From Methanolobus tindarius DSM 2278 (GTDB lineage: Archaea > Halobacteriota > Methanosarcinia > Methanosarcinales > Methanosarcinaceae), in NCBI RefSeq assembly GCF_000504205.1, contig NZ_AZAJ01000001.1:3012879-3076878 (forward strand): 64,000 nt of DNA, in the 5' to 3' direction. The notes below the pieces were generated by a model. It did not search any database and was not told the DNA's origin. It worked only from the letters and a program-made list of their open reading frames with translations. This document shows, in pieces, positions 34,649-43,911 of this stretch; position 1 is the first letter of the stretch, and every line of letters begins with the position of its first letter. A program made the position numbers and the translations under genes.

Positions 34649-36097
34649 ATGAAACCAGAATTCTCAAATAAGGTTCTCATCATCGGGTATGGTTCAGTTT
34701 CCCAGTGCACCCTGCCGCTTTTACTGGATAAGCTCGATGTTCCGTTAGAAAACATTACGTTAATAGACTTTGAAGACAAATCAAAATCCCTGAGGAAATA
34801 TACCAATCAGGGATTAACATTTGTCCGTGAGAAGATCACCCCGGAAAACCTTAGTCAGGTTTTATCCAGGCATATGGATAATGATGGCCTGATAATAGAC
34901 CTTTCATGGAATATAGATGCTATTGACATCATCACCTGGTGTCATGAGCACAATGTGCTGTACGTAAACACATCAGTAGAAGTCTGGGATCCTACCGAGG
35001 ATTTCCTGAACAGAAGCCTGCTGGAAAAATCCCTGTATCTGCGCCAGATGAAATTGCTTGAGCTTTCCCGTGACTGGAAAGACGCACCTACTGCCGTTGT
35101 AGATCACGGTGCAAACCCGGGTCTTATCACTCACTTCGTAAAGCAGGGACTACTGGATATTGCAGAACGTACCTGTGCTGACAAAAAAGTCTCCCCCGAA
35201 GAAGCAGAAGAAATTAGACAACTTGCTGAGAAAAGAGACTTTGCTCACCTGGCTCACAAACTTGGTGTAAAAGTCATTCACTGCAGTGAACGCGACACCC
35301 AGGTTGCTAACCGGGCAAAGGAAGTCGATGAATTTGTTGGTACATGGAGCATAGAGGGACTCAGGGAAGAAGGAACAGCTCCTGTAGAAATCGCCTGGGG
35401 CACGCATGAAAATAAGATGCCACCAATGGCCCAAGTTCCTGACTTTGGTCCGCAGAATGTTATTTTCATGCCTCAGATGGGTATGAATACATGGGTAAGG
35501 TCATGGATACCTGATCAGGAGATTGTCGGTATGGTTATCCGACACGGGGAATCATACGGCCTTTCTAAATTACTGACTGTATGGGATCAGGAGAAAGCAG
35601 TATTCAGACCAACTATCCATTACGCTTACATGCCATGTCATGATACACTCTCATCTCTCTTTGAGTTGCGTGGACGTAATTATGAACTTCAGCCAAAGCT
35701 CAGGATAATGACAAATGAGATAGTATCCGGTGAAGATATACTGGGTGCCCTTCTGATGGGTCATTCTTACAATTCATGGTGGACCGGAAGTGCATTGAGT
35801 ATCGATGATACAAGGTCTCTTGCTCCAGGCCAGAATGCAACCACACTACAGGTAGCTGCCGGTGTAGTAGCTGCTGTACTCTGGATGCTTGAAAATCCAA
35901 AAGAAGGAATCAGGACACCTGAGGATCTTCCACATGATTTTGTCTTGAATATTGCCCTGCCATATCTTGGTAATTTTATATCAACGCCATCTGACTGGAC
36001 ACCACTTAAGAACCGCAAAGTGTTCTTTAAGGAAAATCCGGCAGTTGAACATGATCCAGACCCATGGCAATTTGAGAACTTCCAGTTTATTGGTTAG
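34649..36097 (+). CDS. hss: Homospermidine synthase (saccharopine dehydrogenase-like)
   Basis: 482 residues, the normal length. The N-terminal Rossmann motif VLIIGYGSVSQCTLPLL (about 9-25) binds NAD, and LIIDLSWNIDAIDI and NTSVEVWDP are typical of bacterial-type homospermidine synthase. The enzyme joins two putrescine units, or putrescine and spermidine, into homospermidine with NAD as a catalyst. Further family landmarks are DHGANPGLITHFVKQ and GHSYNSWWTGS. The ATG follows AAAGGT directly. The gene is single and followed by a hairpin. The product is well recognised; transfer from bacteria is plausible but not tested. Confidence 0.93.
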   Translation: MKPEFSNKVLIIGYGSVSQCTLPLLLDKLDVPLENITLIDFEDKSKSLRKYTNQGLTFVREKITPENLSQVLSRHMDNDGLIIDLSWNIDAIDIITWCHEHNVLYVNTSVEVWDPTEDFLNRSLLEKSLYLRQMKLLELSRDWKDAPTAVVDHGANPGLITHFVKQGLLDIAERTCADKKVSPEEAEEIRQLAEKRDFAHLAHKLGVKVIHCSERDTQVANRAKEVDEFVGTWSIEGLREEGTAPVEIAWGTHENKMPPMAQVPDFGPQNVIFMPQMGMNTWVRSWIPDQEIVGMVIRHGESYGLSKLLTVWDQEKAVFRPTIHYAYMPCHDTLSSLFELRGRNYELQPKLRIMTNEIVSGEDILGALLMGHSYNSWWTGSALSIDDTRSLAPGQNATTLQVAAGVVAAVLWMLENPKEGIRTPEDLPHDFVLNIALPYLGNFISTPSDWTPLKNRKVFFKENPAVEHDPDPWQFENFQFIG

Positions 36098-36146
36098 TTC
36101 ACAGGATAAAAGTAAAAAATATATTCAAAAACAACATGGCTAAAAT

Positions 36147-36171
36147 GGAACGGGAAATCCGTTCCAAAAAA
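36147..36171 (+). terminator. Hairpin terminator after hss
   Basis: Stem GGAACGG (36147-36153) / CCGTTCC (36159-36165) with loop GAAAT, followed by AAAAAAGC and then T-rich sequence to about 36190. Confidence 0.5.
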
Positions 36172-36236
36172 GCTTATTGTTATTTTTACATAAGTTGAGA
36201 TTATGGCAAAAAACCATTGGTGAAACTAGTGGTATC

Positions 36237-36282
36237 AAAAAAGTTAAAGGACAGGTTAGCGATCTTTAAATCTTGTCCTGTC
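36237..36282 (-). terminator. Hairpin terminator of the small secreted protein gene
   Basis: On the - strand GACAGG (36282-36277) pairs with CCTGTC (36255-36250), followed by CTTTAACTTTTTT. The stem overlaps the last codons of the gene at 36256-36450. Confidence 0.45.
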
Positions 36283-36450
36283 ACCTGTATCAGGAGCTTC
36301 TGACTGTCCGGGACCTGTATCGACTCCGACGCCGGGCTGTTCACCATCTTCTCCGTTGTAATTCTCATCTCCTGAACCTGCCATGGCTGTGCCACTAAAT
36401 GAGGCAACAACCATAAGCAGTACCAATATCAACGTTAGTATTTTTTTCAT
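36256..36450 (-). CDS. Small secreted protein
   Basis: 64 residues from ATG 36450, with GGTGA at about nine bases upstream; a GTG two codons earlier is less likely. A signal peptide (KKILTLILVLLMVVASF, cleavage after TAMA) is followed by about 40 acidic, Gly/Asp/Pro-rich residues without cysteine. No family is recognised. It could be a surface peptide or, given the low complexity, a marginal gene. Confidence 0.6.
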   Translation of the reverse strand: MKKILTLILVLLMVVASFSGTAMAGSGDENYNGEDGEQPGVGVDTGPGQSEAPDTGDRTRFKDR

Positions 36451-36700
36451 ATACACTCACCTTTTCAAATTTACAATTTATTATATTTTTGCTATGTAAA
36501 CAATAGATATTAGAATCTATGGACAAAACTGCATTTTGAATTTGTTCTTACTTTTAATTTTATGAAATTAATCAGAAATTGAATTTTACTCAGGCAAAAT
36601 CGGAAATTGATATCTATGGTGAAAATATAATTATTATATAGTTATCCAAAAAATGTGGGTAATAATTTGGGAAGGATTTAGTATTTAAAGAGGTTTGAAA

Positions 36701-37303
36701 ATGGATTTTGAAGAACTGACAACAGTAAGGTATTCCAGCAGAAAATATACTGATGAAAAGATAAGTGATGGCACTTTGGGGCGCATTAAGGAAATGATCA
36801 GAAATAGTCCTTCTGCCGTTAATGTTCAGCCATGGAAGATCAAAATCATAGACGATGCTGAGATTAAGGAAAAACTTGCTCCGCATATATTTGGTGGAAT
36901 GACGCAGGTTCCAAGCTGCTCGCATATGCTTATTTTATGCGCAAACACTGATTGGGACAGTCACATCCAGGCAAATATAGAAAGCATGAAAAAAGCTCAG
37001 GTTCCGGAACAGAACATCAAATATTACCAGATGGCAGTTGATGGAATGTTTGGCCGCGTATCGGCCGATGAAAAACTTGCAGAATCACAAAAAAATGTGT
37101 ATCTAACAGCAGCATGTGCTGTTTTTGGAGCGAAGTCACTTGGTGTGGACTCATGCATCATACAGGGATTTGACGCTGATGCCCTCAGCAAGGTTCTGGA
37201 TTTACAATCTAATCTTACACCTACACTTATTGTAACCTTAGGTTATGCAGCAGATAAGCCTGCACCAAAAAGCAGACTCCCTGATGATGAAATATTCTTC
37301 TAA
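36701..37303 (+). CDS. Nitroreductase-family protein
   Basis: 200 residues from ATG 36701, with GAGGT about 7 bases upstream; a TTG at 36695 is also in frame. The FMN-binding start is TVRYSSRKYTDEKI (about residues 7-20), followed by NSPSAVNVQPWKIKII, and the end has PTLIVTLGYAADKPAPKSR, all typical of the nitroreductase/flavin reductase fold. Such enzymes reduce nitro or quinone compounds with NAD(P)H. Substrate unknown. Single gene. Confidence 0.92.
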   Translation: MDFEELTTVRYSSRKYTDEKISDGTLGRIKEMIRNSPSAVNVQPWKIKIIDDAEIKEKLAPHIFGGMTQVPSCSHMLILCANTDWDSHIQANIESMKKAQVPEQNIKYYQMAVDGMFGRVSADEKLAESQKNVYLTAACAVFGAKSLGVDSCIIQGFDADALSKVLDLQSNLTPTLIVTLGYAADKPAPKSRLPDDEIFF

Positions 37304-37375
37304 ATAAACTGTGAATCGTCCTCATTTAGTTCTTTAAAAGTCAACAATAATGCTGATTAAACTGATGATAGTGAT

Positions 37376-38122
37376 TTGAATACGAAAAAGAACACGGATA
37401 GCAAAAACATGTGTGAGAAAGCTAAAGAGAAAGCACCGTCCATTTCCACAACAAATTCTGTTGGAATGGATTTCATGCTTATTCCTGCCGGAGAATTTTA
37501 TCTGGACCCATCTGAATTCAGCTATGATATTCCAGTTAAACTTACTATAAAGGAATCTTTCTACCTTGGAAAATATCAGGTAACTCAAAAGCAGTGGAAA
37601 ACTGTAATGGGAAATGAACCTTCCTGTTTTGAAGGTGATGACAGACCTGTTGAATGTATTACATGGAATGAAGTCCGGAATTTTATTAAAAGACTCAATG
37701 AGATGGAAAATACTGATAAATACCGTCTTCCATCTGAAATAGAATGGGAGTATGCATGCAGAGCAAAAACTGATTCTGAATATTTTTTTGGCAGCCAGGA
37801 CATGGAACTTGATGAGTATGCCTGGTATTATCTGAATTCCCAAGATGGGACTCATCCTGTCGGGCAGAAAAAACCAAATCCATGGGGTCTGCATGACATG
37901 TATGGTAATGTTTGGGAATGGTGCCAGAATAGATATCATAGGAATTATGAAGAAGCTCTTGCAGAAGGTACTGCATGGGAAACAGTTGGTAGTATAGGAA
38001 TAGTCCTGCGTGGTGGAGGATGGGTAAGTTATCCTGAAAAATGCCGCTCATCATGCCGAAGTAGTTTTGATTCGGATTATGGTTCTTACTCCGTAGGTTT
38101 CCGTCTTCTTATGGCATTGTGA
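37376..38122 (+). CDS. Formylglycine-generating-enzyme-like (SUMF1) domain protein
   Basis: 248 residues from a TTG start. The domain spans about 25-246: GMDFMLIPAGEFYLDP, KESFYLGKYQVTQKQWKTVMG, YRLPSEIEWEYACRA, GLHDMYGNVWEWCQNRY, and the ending RGGGWVSYPEKCRSSCRSSF with VGFRLL. FGE proper uses a copper-binding Cys pair near the C-terminus; here CRSSCRSS gives a possible pair, but family members also do other jobs. No sulfatase gene is in the window. The N-terminal 20 residues are polar and not needed for the fold, so the start is uncertain. Confidence 0.85.
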   Translation: MNTKKNTDSKNMCEKAKEKAPSISTTNSVGMDFMLIPAGEFYLDPSEFSYDIPVKLTIKESFYLGKYQVTQKQWKTVMGNEPSCFEGDDRPVECITWNEVRNFIKRLNEMENTDKYRLPSEIEWEYACRAKTDSEYFFGSQDMELDEYAWYYLNSQDGTHPVGQKKPNPWGLHDMYGNVWEWCQNRYHRNYEEALAEGTAWETVGSIGIVLRGGGWVSYPEKCRSSCRSSFDSDYGSYSVGFRLLMAL

Positions 38123-38540
38123 TATGCAGTTAAGTTTAAAATCTCTGGAATCTTCACTTTATTATGGAAAAAAGCACTTCAAATACAGAATTTCATAATA
38201 TTGATGAATACATTGCAATGTTCCCAAAAGAGGTGCAGGATAAACTAAGAGAGATGCGTGAGTTAATACAGGAAACTGCGCCGCAAGCCGAAGAAACTAT
38301 CAGTTACAAGATGCCAACATTCAGGTTAAATGGTATTCTGGTTCATTTTGCCGCCTACAAAAACCATATTGGATTTTACCCTACTCCTTCCGGAATTGAA
38401 GCTTTTAAGGATGAACTTTCAATCTATAAGCATTCTAAAGGTTCTGTCCAGTTTCCACTAGAAGAACCACTTCCATTTGATATTGAACCCATATCAAAAC
38501 TATAAATACTATCTCTCTGAATGTTATTATGGGGATATGA

Positions 38541-39355
38541 ATGGAATTCAGAGAAATCTCTGATGATCAATGGAAATTTATTAAGCCACATTTACCACCA
38601 CAACCAATAACCGGAAGAAAGAGGGCTGATGACCGTAAGGTCATCAATGGTATTCTCTTTGTTCTGATAACTGGTTGCAGATGGGGAGATATGCCAGCTA
38701 TTTATGGTTCCCAGGCAACTGCCTGGAGAAGGCTGAAAAGATGGTCAGAGGAAGGTATATGGAACAGGATAATGGAATCCCTTCGGGATTCCGCTTACCA
38801 GAATGGTAAGTTCTCTATGGATGTTGTATGTGTTGATAGCAGTTTCATTGAAACTAAAAAAGGGGAGAAGGCTCCACATACAACGGTCATAAAAAAAGGA
38901 AAGGCATAAAGATTCATGTTTGTGTAAGTTGTGACGGTTTTCCATTGACGATCCAAATTGCTTCTGGAAAGGAACATGATAGTCAACAATTTATCAAGAT
39001 CATGGAAAGTATCAAGGTTAAGACTGATAGAAAACCAAGAACAAGACCATTAGAAGTACTTGCAGATTCAGCTTATGATAATGTTGCTATACGGAAGTAT
39101 CTAAGATCCAGAGCTATAAAAAGTAACATTCCAGTCAACAGCAGGAATGAAAAACACAGAAAAAGAGGAAGACCTACAAGATTCGAGTATGAGTCATATC
39201 ATAAAAGAGGAACTATAGAACGATTCTTTGCATGGTTGAAGATGGGATTCAGGAAAATAGCAAGTAGGTATGAAAGACTGAATATTGTTTTCAAAGGGTT
39301 ATTAGATATTGCATGCTTCTTGTTATGCTGGAAAAAGATAGGGGAAAGGTTTTGA
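38541..39355 (+). CDS. IS5-family transposase made by -1 frameshift
   Basis: The first frame (38541-38909, 122 residues) has the DUF4096-like start FREISDDQWKFIKPHLPP and the first catalytic Asp in VVCVDSSFIE. The second frame, continuing from about 38891, reads HKKRKGIKIHVCVSCDGFPL, then LADSAYDN (second Asp) and KRGTIERFFAWLK (Glu), completing the DDE site. Frames meet at seven A (38891-38897), so ribosomes can slip back one base to make the full enzyme of about 270 residues. The second frame also has its own ATG at 38945. The stop at 39353-39355 lies inside the right inverted repeat. Confidence 0.9.
38891..38897 (+). promoter_or_regulatory. Slippery site for programmed -1 frameshifting
   Basis: A-AAA-AAA followed by GG, in the phase (ATA AAA AAA GGA) that allows paired slippage by one base into the frame coding for the rest of the transposase. 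The first frame stops 12 bases later at TAA 38907-38909. Confidence 0.7.
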
Positions 39356-39505
39356 AATAGGCTCATTATCAGAAAAATTGTGGTTTTCAGGATAAACGAA
39401 AACAATTCAAAAAAGAATCAGTGAAATAAAATAAGGGTCATCTGATGGTCTGGATAAATCTTATAAGATTTTTCATAAGCTTTATATCCAAAAAAGTTGA
39501 TTTGC

Positions 39506-40252
39506 ATGCAAAAATATATGGAAGTGAACGCAATAAAAAAAATACCTGTTTTGCTACTATTCTTGCTGTTATCTACAATCAATTCTGCCTGTGTTGATAA
39601 CGATGTTGATTACGATGCCTACAAAGAAAAGTGGGATCTGTTGTACGAAAATAAAAGCGATTGGTTATGTTTTGATTATTCAGTAGATTATGCAAGAAAC
39701 CATCCTGGATGGGGAATGGTAATCATGTCGCCATCACCTGCGTTCAGGTTTCAGCCCCACATGGCTAATTACATGATAGAAGGAAACACGCTTTATATTC
39801 ATGAACCTCAGGCCAATCGCACATATGAACTTGAAATAGTGAATGGATCCATGACTGTCCCTTTCTATGAAGATTTCCCCGATGATTTTTCCAGTCAGTG
39901 GACACGGCCAACATATTTCCATTTCATTCCCGATGAATCAGGTGTTCTCAGGACTTATTATTCACTTAACGACAATCGTGCCGAGTTCTTTGATTATGAA
40001 AATATGAACAAAACTGATGCGTCCGTAAATACGACAATTTTGAATTCTGTGGAAGATTCAGATGTTTATGTATGTGAAAATAGCACTATAAATCAGGAAC
40101 TAAAGGATAGTTCGGACATTGGAAACAAAACAGCAACTATAAACGAAGTAGACAAGAATGTTAGTGGCATTAGTAATATTGATGAAATTAGCAAATCCAG
40201 AAGTATCACTGAGAAAATTGCTTATTTTTTAAAATCCCTGTTTGGAACTTGA
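39506..40252 (+). CDS. Secreted or membrane-anchored protein, unknown
   Basis: 248 residues from ATG 39506; starts at TTG 39497 or ATG 39518 are also possible. A signal peptide (IPVLLLFLLLSTINSAC) ends with a Cys that could be a weak lipobox. The middle part is aromatic-rich (KWDLLYENKSDWLCFDYSVD; YFHFIPDESGVL), and the last 80 residues are a Ser/Asn/Thr linker ending in IAYFLKSLFGT. That tail resembles the end of the protein at 57035-57739 (FIRKLFGN). Function unknown. Confidence 0.65.
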   Translation: MQKYMEVNAIKKIPVLLLFLLLSTINSACVDNDVDYDAYKEKWDLLYENKSDWLCFDYSVDYARNHPGWGMVIMSPSPAFRFQPHMANYMIEGNTLYIHEPQANRTYELEIVNGSMTVPFYEDFPDDFSSQWTRPTYFHFIPDESGVLRTYYSLNDNRAEFFDYENMNKTDASVNTTILNSVEDSDVYVCENSTINQELKDSSDIGNKTATINEVDKNVSGISNIDEISKSRSITEKIAYFLKSLFGT

Positions 40253-40442
40253 AAGTTATTACTTATGATTTGACAATAGTTTTTGATTGTTTTTTGTATT
40301 ATTTTCTAATTATTTTCACGCAGTGGTATGCATATCAATGCTCATTAACTTTAAATAATATAAACTAAGTAAGAGACTTCCGTCTACAAACCCCTTCATC
40401 ATAAATTCGTTAAAGAAACTAAAATCATCCGGAGTAGCTATT

Positions 40443-41051
40443 ATGAAAATGCCTACACAAATTAAGCATGCTTTGATAGAAGCAATGATAACACAATATA
40501 CTGAGGATTTTTCTTCATGCAAGATAAGTCAGGAACCTCTTACATTCCAGATAGCTGTGGGCAAAATTCTTGAGGATACGGAAGTTTTCGGGATTACAGA
40601 GGCTGATATTCAAGAAACTATATCAGTAAATCCTGGTTCTCTTACACTAACAGAAGATTCAGAATCCATACAATTTATTCCTCCGTTTACCAGAGAATGC
40701 GATTCTTACAACAAACTTCTTGATTATATGCAGGAAAGCACAAAAACCAACAGGAAGTTCGCAGTTGAATACGATCCTGCAATAAAGGAATCCCTGATAT
40801 ACAATTTCTTCAGCGGTAAAATTGTGCTCATGGTCCCTGAGGAAATGACAGGTCTTTCACAGCTAAGATTTGCCCTTATGGCAGGAGGAAGCAAACTCCG
40901 TGCTATAATTGATGAAACTGGAGGGTGGATATATGTTTTCCCAAAGCATATAATGGAAGCCATGGAATGTGGAAAAATGCCTGCCAGGGATACAAATGTA
41001 AATATGGTGATAGCAAGTTACCTTGCTGACGTTTTCCCTGATGAACAATGA
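40443..41051 (+). CDS. Conserved protein, unknown
   Basis: 202 residues from ATG, with GGAG about 10 bases upstream. Soluble. The N-terminus is helical (QIKHALIEAMITQYTEDFSSC), and the C-terminal half is mixed (SLIYNFFSGKIVLMVPEEMTG; GGWIYVFPKHIMEAME). No domain recognised. Confidence 0.62.
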   Translation: MKMPTQIKHALIEAMITQYTEDFSSCKISQEPLTFQIAVGKILEDTEVFGITEADIQETISVNPGSLTLTEDSESIQFIPPFTRECDSYNKLLDYMQESTKTNRKFAVEYDPAIKESLIYNFFSGKIVLMVPEEMTGLSQLRFALMAGGSKLRAIIDETGGWIYVFPKHIMEAMECGKMPARDTNVNMVIASYLADVFPDEQ

Positions 41052-41142
41052 TAACGGTAATATGTTAACTATTTGTTAAATATTGTGATTCAGAATCAAA
41101 GTTATGAGACATGATTTATCATGTCCCGGTTCCTTTTTATTT

Positions 41143-41922
41143 CTATATATCAGGTTGTAAATATTCAAAAACAATATTGTTAAACCTGTCATATTGTTCA
41201 ATTGAACAGACATGACCACAGTTTTCAATGATTTTAATCCGGGCATTTCCCATTTTTTCAGTGTGCCTTTGTGTGTCTTTTAAGAACAGATGATCTTCAC
41301 TTCCGGATACAAAAAGAACCTGGATATTGTTGTCAAGTTCATCAAGCCATTCCAGACTTTGTTTAGTCTCAGGAATCAAATCAACCCATTTGCAAAATTC
41401 ATCATAACCGAGTTTTCTGGCTTCAGCTACAAAAATGCTCCTTGACCTGCGGTGATTCTTCCTTGGAAGTATAATGTACGCAAAGAACCTGTAGAGAATC
41501 ATATAGTTTATCCATTGTTTGAAGGTTATGGCCAGATAAAGCAGGAAGTTTGTTCTCAGGTTGAATTTTACAATTCCACCACCCATGATTAGAGTATCAA
41601 CCTTTTCAGGATAGAGAATAGCAAAACGCAGGCAAATCAGAGTACTAAAGGAGAAGCCCATAAAATGGGCTTTTTTCACTCCATGATATACCAATGTGCT
41701 ATTGATAAGCCTGCAAACTTTATCTATATCAAGTTCATTGAATTGCGGTTTCTTGTGCATCTCAAGAACAAGCAGGTTATAATGTCCTGAAAAAAACTCA
41801 ATCTGCTTTTTCCATGTCCTGGCACTGCCGCCGAATCCATGCACGAATACAAACCAATGGGCAGAGTCATTCTTAAAATGAACTTCTGCACTAAAACGTT
41901 CAGTATTTTCTTCGTCTGCCAT
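41143..41922 (-). CDS. Alpha/beta hydrolase
   Basis: 259 residues with a clear alpha/beta hydrolase order: oxyanion loop FVHGFGGSARTW (about 25-36), nucleophile elbow GFSFST (Ser near 92), acid in VSGSEDHLF (about 212) and His in ENCGHVCSIEQ (about 238). A mobile lid with Trp/Tyr-rich sequence lies between. The gene overlaps the end of the radical SAM gene by 23 bases, so the two are translated together. The substrate is unknown; an ester or thioester product linked to the radical SAM step is a possibility. Confidence 0.9.
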   Translation of the reverse strand: MADEENTERFSAEVHFKNDSAHWFVFVHGFGGSARTWKKQIEFFSGHYNLLVLEMHKKPQFNELDIDKVCRLINSTLVYHGVKKAHFMGFSFSTLICLRFAILYPEKVDTLIMGGGIVKFNLRTNFLLYLAITFKQWINYMILYRFFAYIILPRKNHRRSRSIFVAEARKLGYDEFCKWVDLIPETKQSLEWLDELDNNIQVLFVSGSEDHLFLKDTQRHTEKMGNARIKIIENCGHVCSIEQYDRFNNIVFEYLQPDI

Positions 41923-43195
41923 CGGTTATTCCTTTCTTAAAAGCAAAGTACCTCAAAAATTTAGGGAAATTCTTCCGGTTGTACTCCGGCATTTCCTGGA
42001 AAAGATCAGCTGCCATTTCTTCCCATTCCTTTGCCCGTTCAAAGCTCTTACCGGCAAGCTCCTCGGCAGATTCCGGGTTTGCCAGGTGAGTTGACTTAGC
42101 ACCACCAGCTTTAACCACATCGATAATTGCCTGCGGATTATCTATTAAAGGACATGGGCGGAGCGGATTATCAGAAAACGGCTGTGCCTCCCTGAATGTT
42201 GTAAAGAACTTTGACCGCAGTGCCTCCTTAAGTGAGACGTCGTATATATTAGAATCCGAATAATGGCAGAAAGCACACGGTTCCATATCACCTTTTGCGT
42301 TTATATGTGCAAAGCCAACACCAGCTCCTATGCATCCGAAGCAAAGATGACCGTTGTTCCAGAAATCAACAATCACATAATCCTGCTTTTCGCAATAATC
42401 CATGATTTTTTTGTGCACATAAGATCGTTCTTCTGCTGTGCACATAAGTGAAGTATCAGCAGTGCTTCCAACAGGAATATACTGGAAGAGCCAGCCAAAC
42501 CATGCTCCCTTTGCACGCATCAGGTCAAGGAACTCATCACTTGCTATGGTCTTATAGTTCTTTGAGTGATAACATGCTGAGAATGCAAAACCGATGTTTC
42601 TTTCTCTCAGAATATCCATAGCCTTTATGGCTTTAGTGTAAACACCTTCGCCTCTTCTGAAATCAGTCTGCTCCTGAGTCCCTTCAATACTTATAAAAAC
42701 ATTAAGATTTCCAAGTTCAGCCATTACATCGGCAAACTCCTCATCAATAAGAGTAGCATTGGTAAAAGCACCGAATGTCATCTTATTATGTTTTCTGCAA
42801 AGCTTGATTATGTCATCTTTTCTAAGAAGAGGTTCTCCACCTGTCATCAGGCAATCCATGATTCCAAGCTCTTCCGCCTGATTCAATATATCATCAAACT
42901 TTTCATAGGAAATGTTGTGACCACTTTCATAATCTTTAGACCAGCAACCTTTGCACCTCAGGTTACAGTCACTTGTAGGGTCAATAAGAAGAACTCTTGG
43001 GATTGAGCATTTGTGCCTGAAACCGTTGTATAATTCTTTTAGTGTGATGAAATCACCCATTGTCAGATGACTTGCAACACCTTTTGCCGTAAAAAACTGT
43101 TTACTTCTGTACACGTAAGCTTTGTGATGTGGGAAAGGAGGAATTTCTTCTCTTTTCCCATTGATCATCATGTATTTCAACAGAAAACCCCGCAA
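41900..43195 (-). CDS. Radical SAM protein with SPASM-like C-terminal cysteines
   Basis: 431 residues. The [4Fe-4S]-SAM motif is CNLRCKGC (CX3CX2C, about residues 74-81), followed by MTGGEPLLR and the usual barrel. After it come extra cysteines: CFGCIGAGVG, CAFCHYSD and RPCPLID, consistent with a SPASM or twitch auxiliary cluster. Such enzymes often modify peptides or proteins. The C-terminal 60 residues (helical, EWEEMAADLFQEMPEYNRKNF) are an unusual addition. The frame opens with a TTG at 43195; an ATG at 43171 (MMINGKRE) is an alternative. It sits between a membrane-anchored protein and the alpha/beta hydrolase. Confidence 0.9.
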   Translation of the reverse strand: MRGFLLKYMMINGKREEIPPFPHHKAYVYRSKQFFTAKGVASHLTMGDFITLKELYNGFRHKCSIPRVLLIDPTSDCNLRCKGCWSKDYESGHNISYEKFDDILNQAEELGIMDCLMTGGEPLLRKDDIIKLCRKHNKMTFGAFTNATLIDEEFADVMAELGNLNVFISIEGTQEQTDFRRGEGVYTKAIKAMDILRERNIGFAFSACYHSKNYKTIASDEFLDLMRAKGAWFGWLFQYIPVGSTADTSLMCTAEERSYVHKKIMDYCEKQDYVIVDFWNNGHLCFGCIGAGVGFAHINAKGDMEPCAFCHYSDSNIYDVSLKEALRSKFFTTFREAQPFSDNPLRPCPLIDNPQAIIDVVKAGGAKSTHLANPESAEELAGKSFERAKEWEEMAADLFQEMPEYNRKNFPKFLRYFAFKKGITDGRRRKY

Positions 43196-43197
43196 AC

Positions 43198-43911
43198 TTA
43201 TTTTTTAGTCACGGATACTTTCTGTGGAATTACACCATCAAACACAAACTCGCCTTCTGAGTTGGATGACAGGCTGTTTATTTCAAGTCCCGGAACAACA
43301 GTATAGATACGTGGGAAATATTCTTCCATTGTGTTTACACTGTCTTCTTCAAGGTATTTTTCTGAAAGAGGTACAGCTCCAAGATAGAAACTCTCAGGGT
43401 CACCACTGAGTTTGTTATCTGTAACACTGATTTTTCCCTTGCTGTAAATGTTAAGGGTGTCAGGTAATGGAATTGGCACATCACCGGCAACATCTGAATA
43501 AAGATCTGTCTTTAATCTGCCAATATCAGCAGTGCTTGACCCTTCCATTGTCCCGTCAGGCAGAACCTTTACCTGAAGGTTGTCGAACCACCAGAATCCG
43601 GGAGCAATTTCATTTAAAAGCGCTGTGGATTCTTCTGCAGTTAACGTGAATTGTTTTTCCTGGTAATCAGAAAATTCAAAGTTATAATCATTTATGGATT
43701 TTTTTTCTGCGTTCTGCTTGTACTCTTCAAGTTCTTCACCGGTCATGCCTTCAAATTCAATTTGCATTCCGGTTTTCTCAAGTGCACTTACATAATCTTC
43801 GTGGGTGTATCGCACACCAAGATCCTTGGGTCCGAATAATGAAAAGCTTCCATATACCCAGAAAATACTACCTAATACCACCAGACCAACTGCCAATATG
43901 ACAAATTTCAT
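43198..43911 (-). CDS. Membrane-anchored protein upstream of the radical SAM gene
   Basis: 237 residues from ATG 43911, preceded by AAGGAAAT; the open frame reaches a TTG at 43953, but that has a poor context. One N-terminal hydrophobic segment (FVILAVGLVVLGSIFWVYG) anchors it, with the rest outside or inside as a beta-rich domain (LQVKVLPDGTMEG; IPLPDTLNIYSKGKISVTDNKLSG). No family recognised. Its stop is 2 bases before the radical SAM start, so the three genes form one operon. Confidence 0.72.
   Translation of the reverse strand: MKFVILAVGLVVLGSIFWVYGSFSLFGPKDLGVRYTHEDYVSALEKTGMQIEFEGMTGEELEEYKQNAEKKSINDYNFEFSDYQEKQFTLTAEESTALLNEIAPGFWWFDNLQVKVLPDGTMEGSSTADIGRLKTDLYSDVAGDVPIPLPDTLNIYSKGKISVTDNKLSGDPESFYLGAVPLSEKYLEEDSVNTMEEYFPRIYTVVPGLEINSLSSNSEGEFVFDGVIPQKVSVTKK

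Larger units (their letters stand above)
38485..39364 (+). mobile_element. IS5-family insertion sequence, 880 bp
   Basis: Ends are imperfect 16-bp inverted repeats: GAACCCATATCAAAAC (38485-38500) and, from the right end, GAGCCTATTTCAAAAC (13 of 16 identical). It is flanked by ATT on both sides (38482-38484 and 39365-39367). One transposase in two overlapping phases fills it. The GAGCC start and the 3-bp duplication fit IS5-group members such as IS427. It seems intact and recently moved, because its host gene can be rebuilt exactly. Confidence 0.88.
38164..39429 (+). pseudogene. DUF1801 protein gene split by an IS element
   Basis: The 5' part (38164-38484) codes 107 residues of a DUF1801/YdhG-like protein (IDEYIAMFPKEVQDKLREMR, then KMPTFRLNGILVHFAAYKNH). 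The frame then runs into the IS. Removing 38485-39364 and one copy of ATT joins it to 39368-39429, giving PFDIIRKIVVFRINENN and a TAA at 39427-39429. That is the normal end of this family. So the gene was intact until a recent insertion. The family is sometimes called an iron chaperone or YdhG-like; its function is unproven. The 5' ORF as it stands ends at 38505 inside the IS. Confidence 0.88.

Noticed and set aside
38525-38537. TTATTATGGGGATATG in the IS as another casposon target or end
   Set aside because: Only the short ATGGGGATAT core matches; no inverted partner, casposon gene or tRNA is nearby, and it lies within the IS left end region.
38945-39355. Second IS frame as an independent gene
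   Set aside because: The DDE residues are shared between both frames, and the A7 site gives continuous coding through 38891-38945, so it is one transposase.
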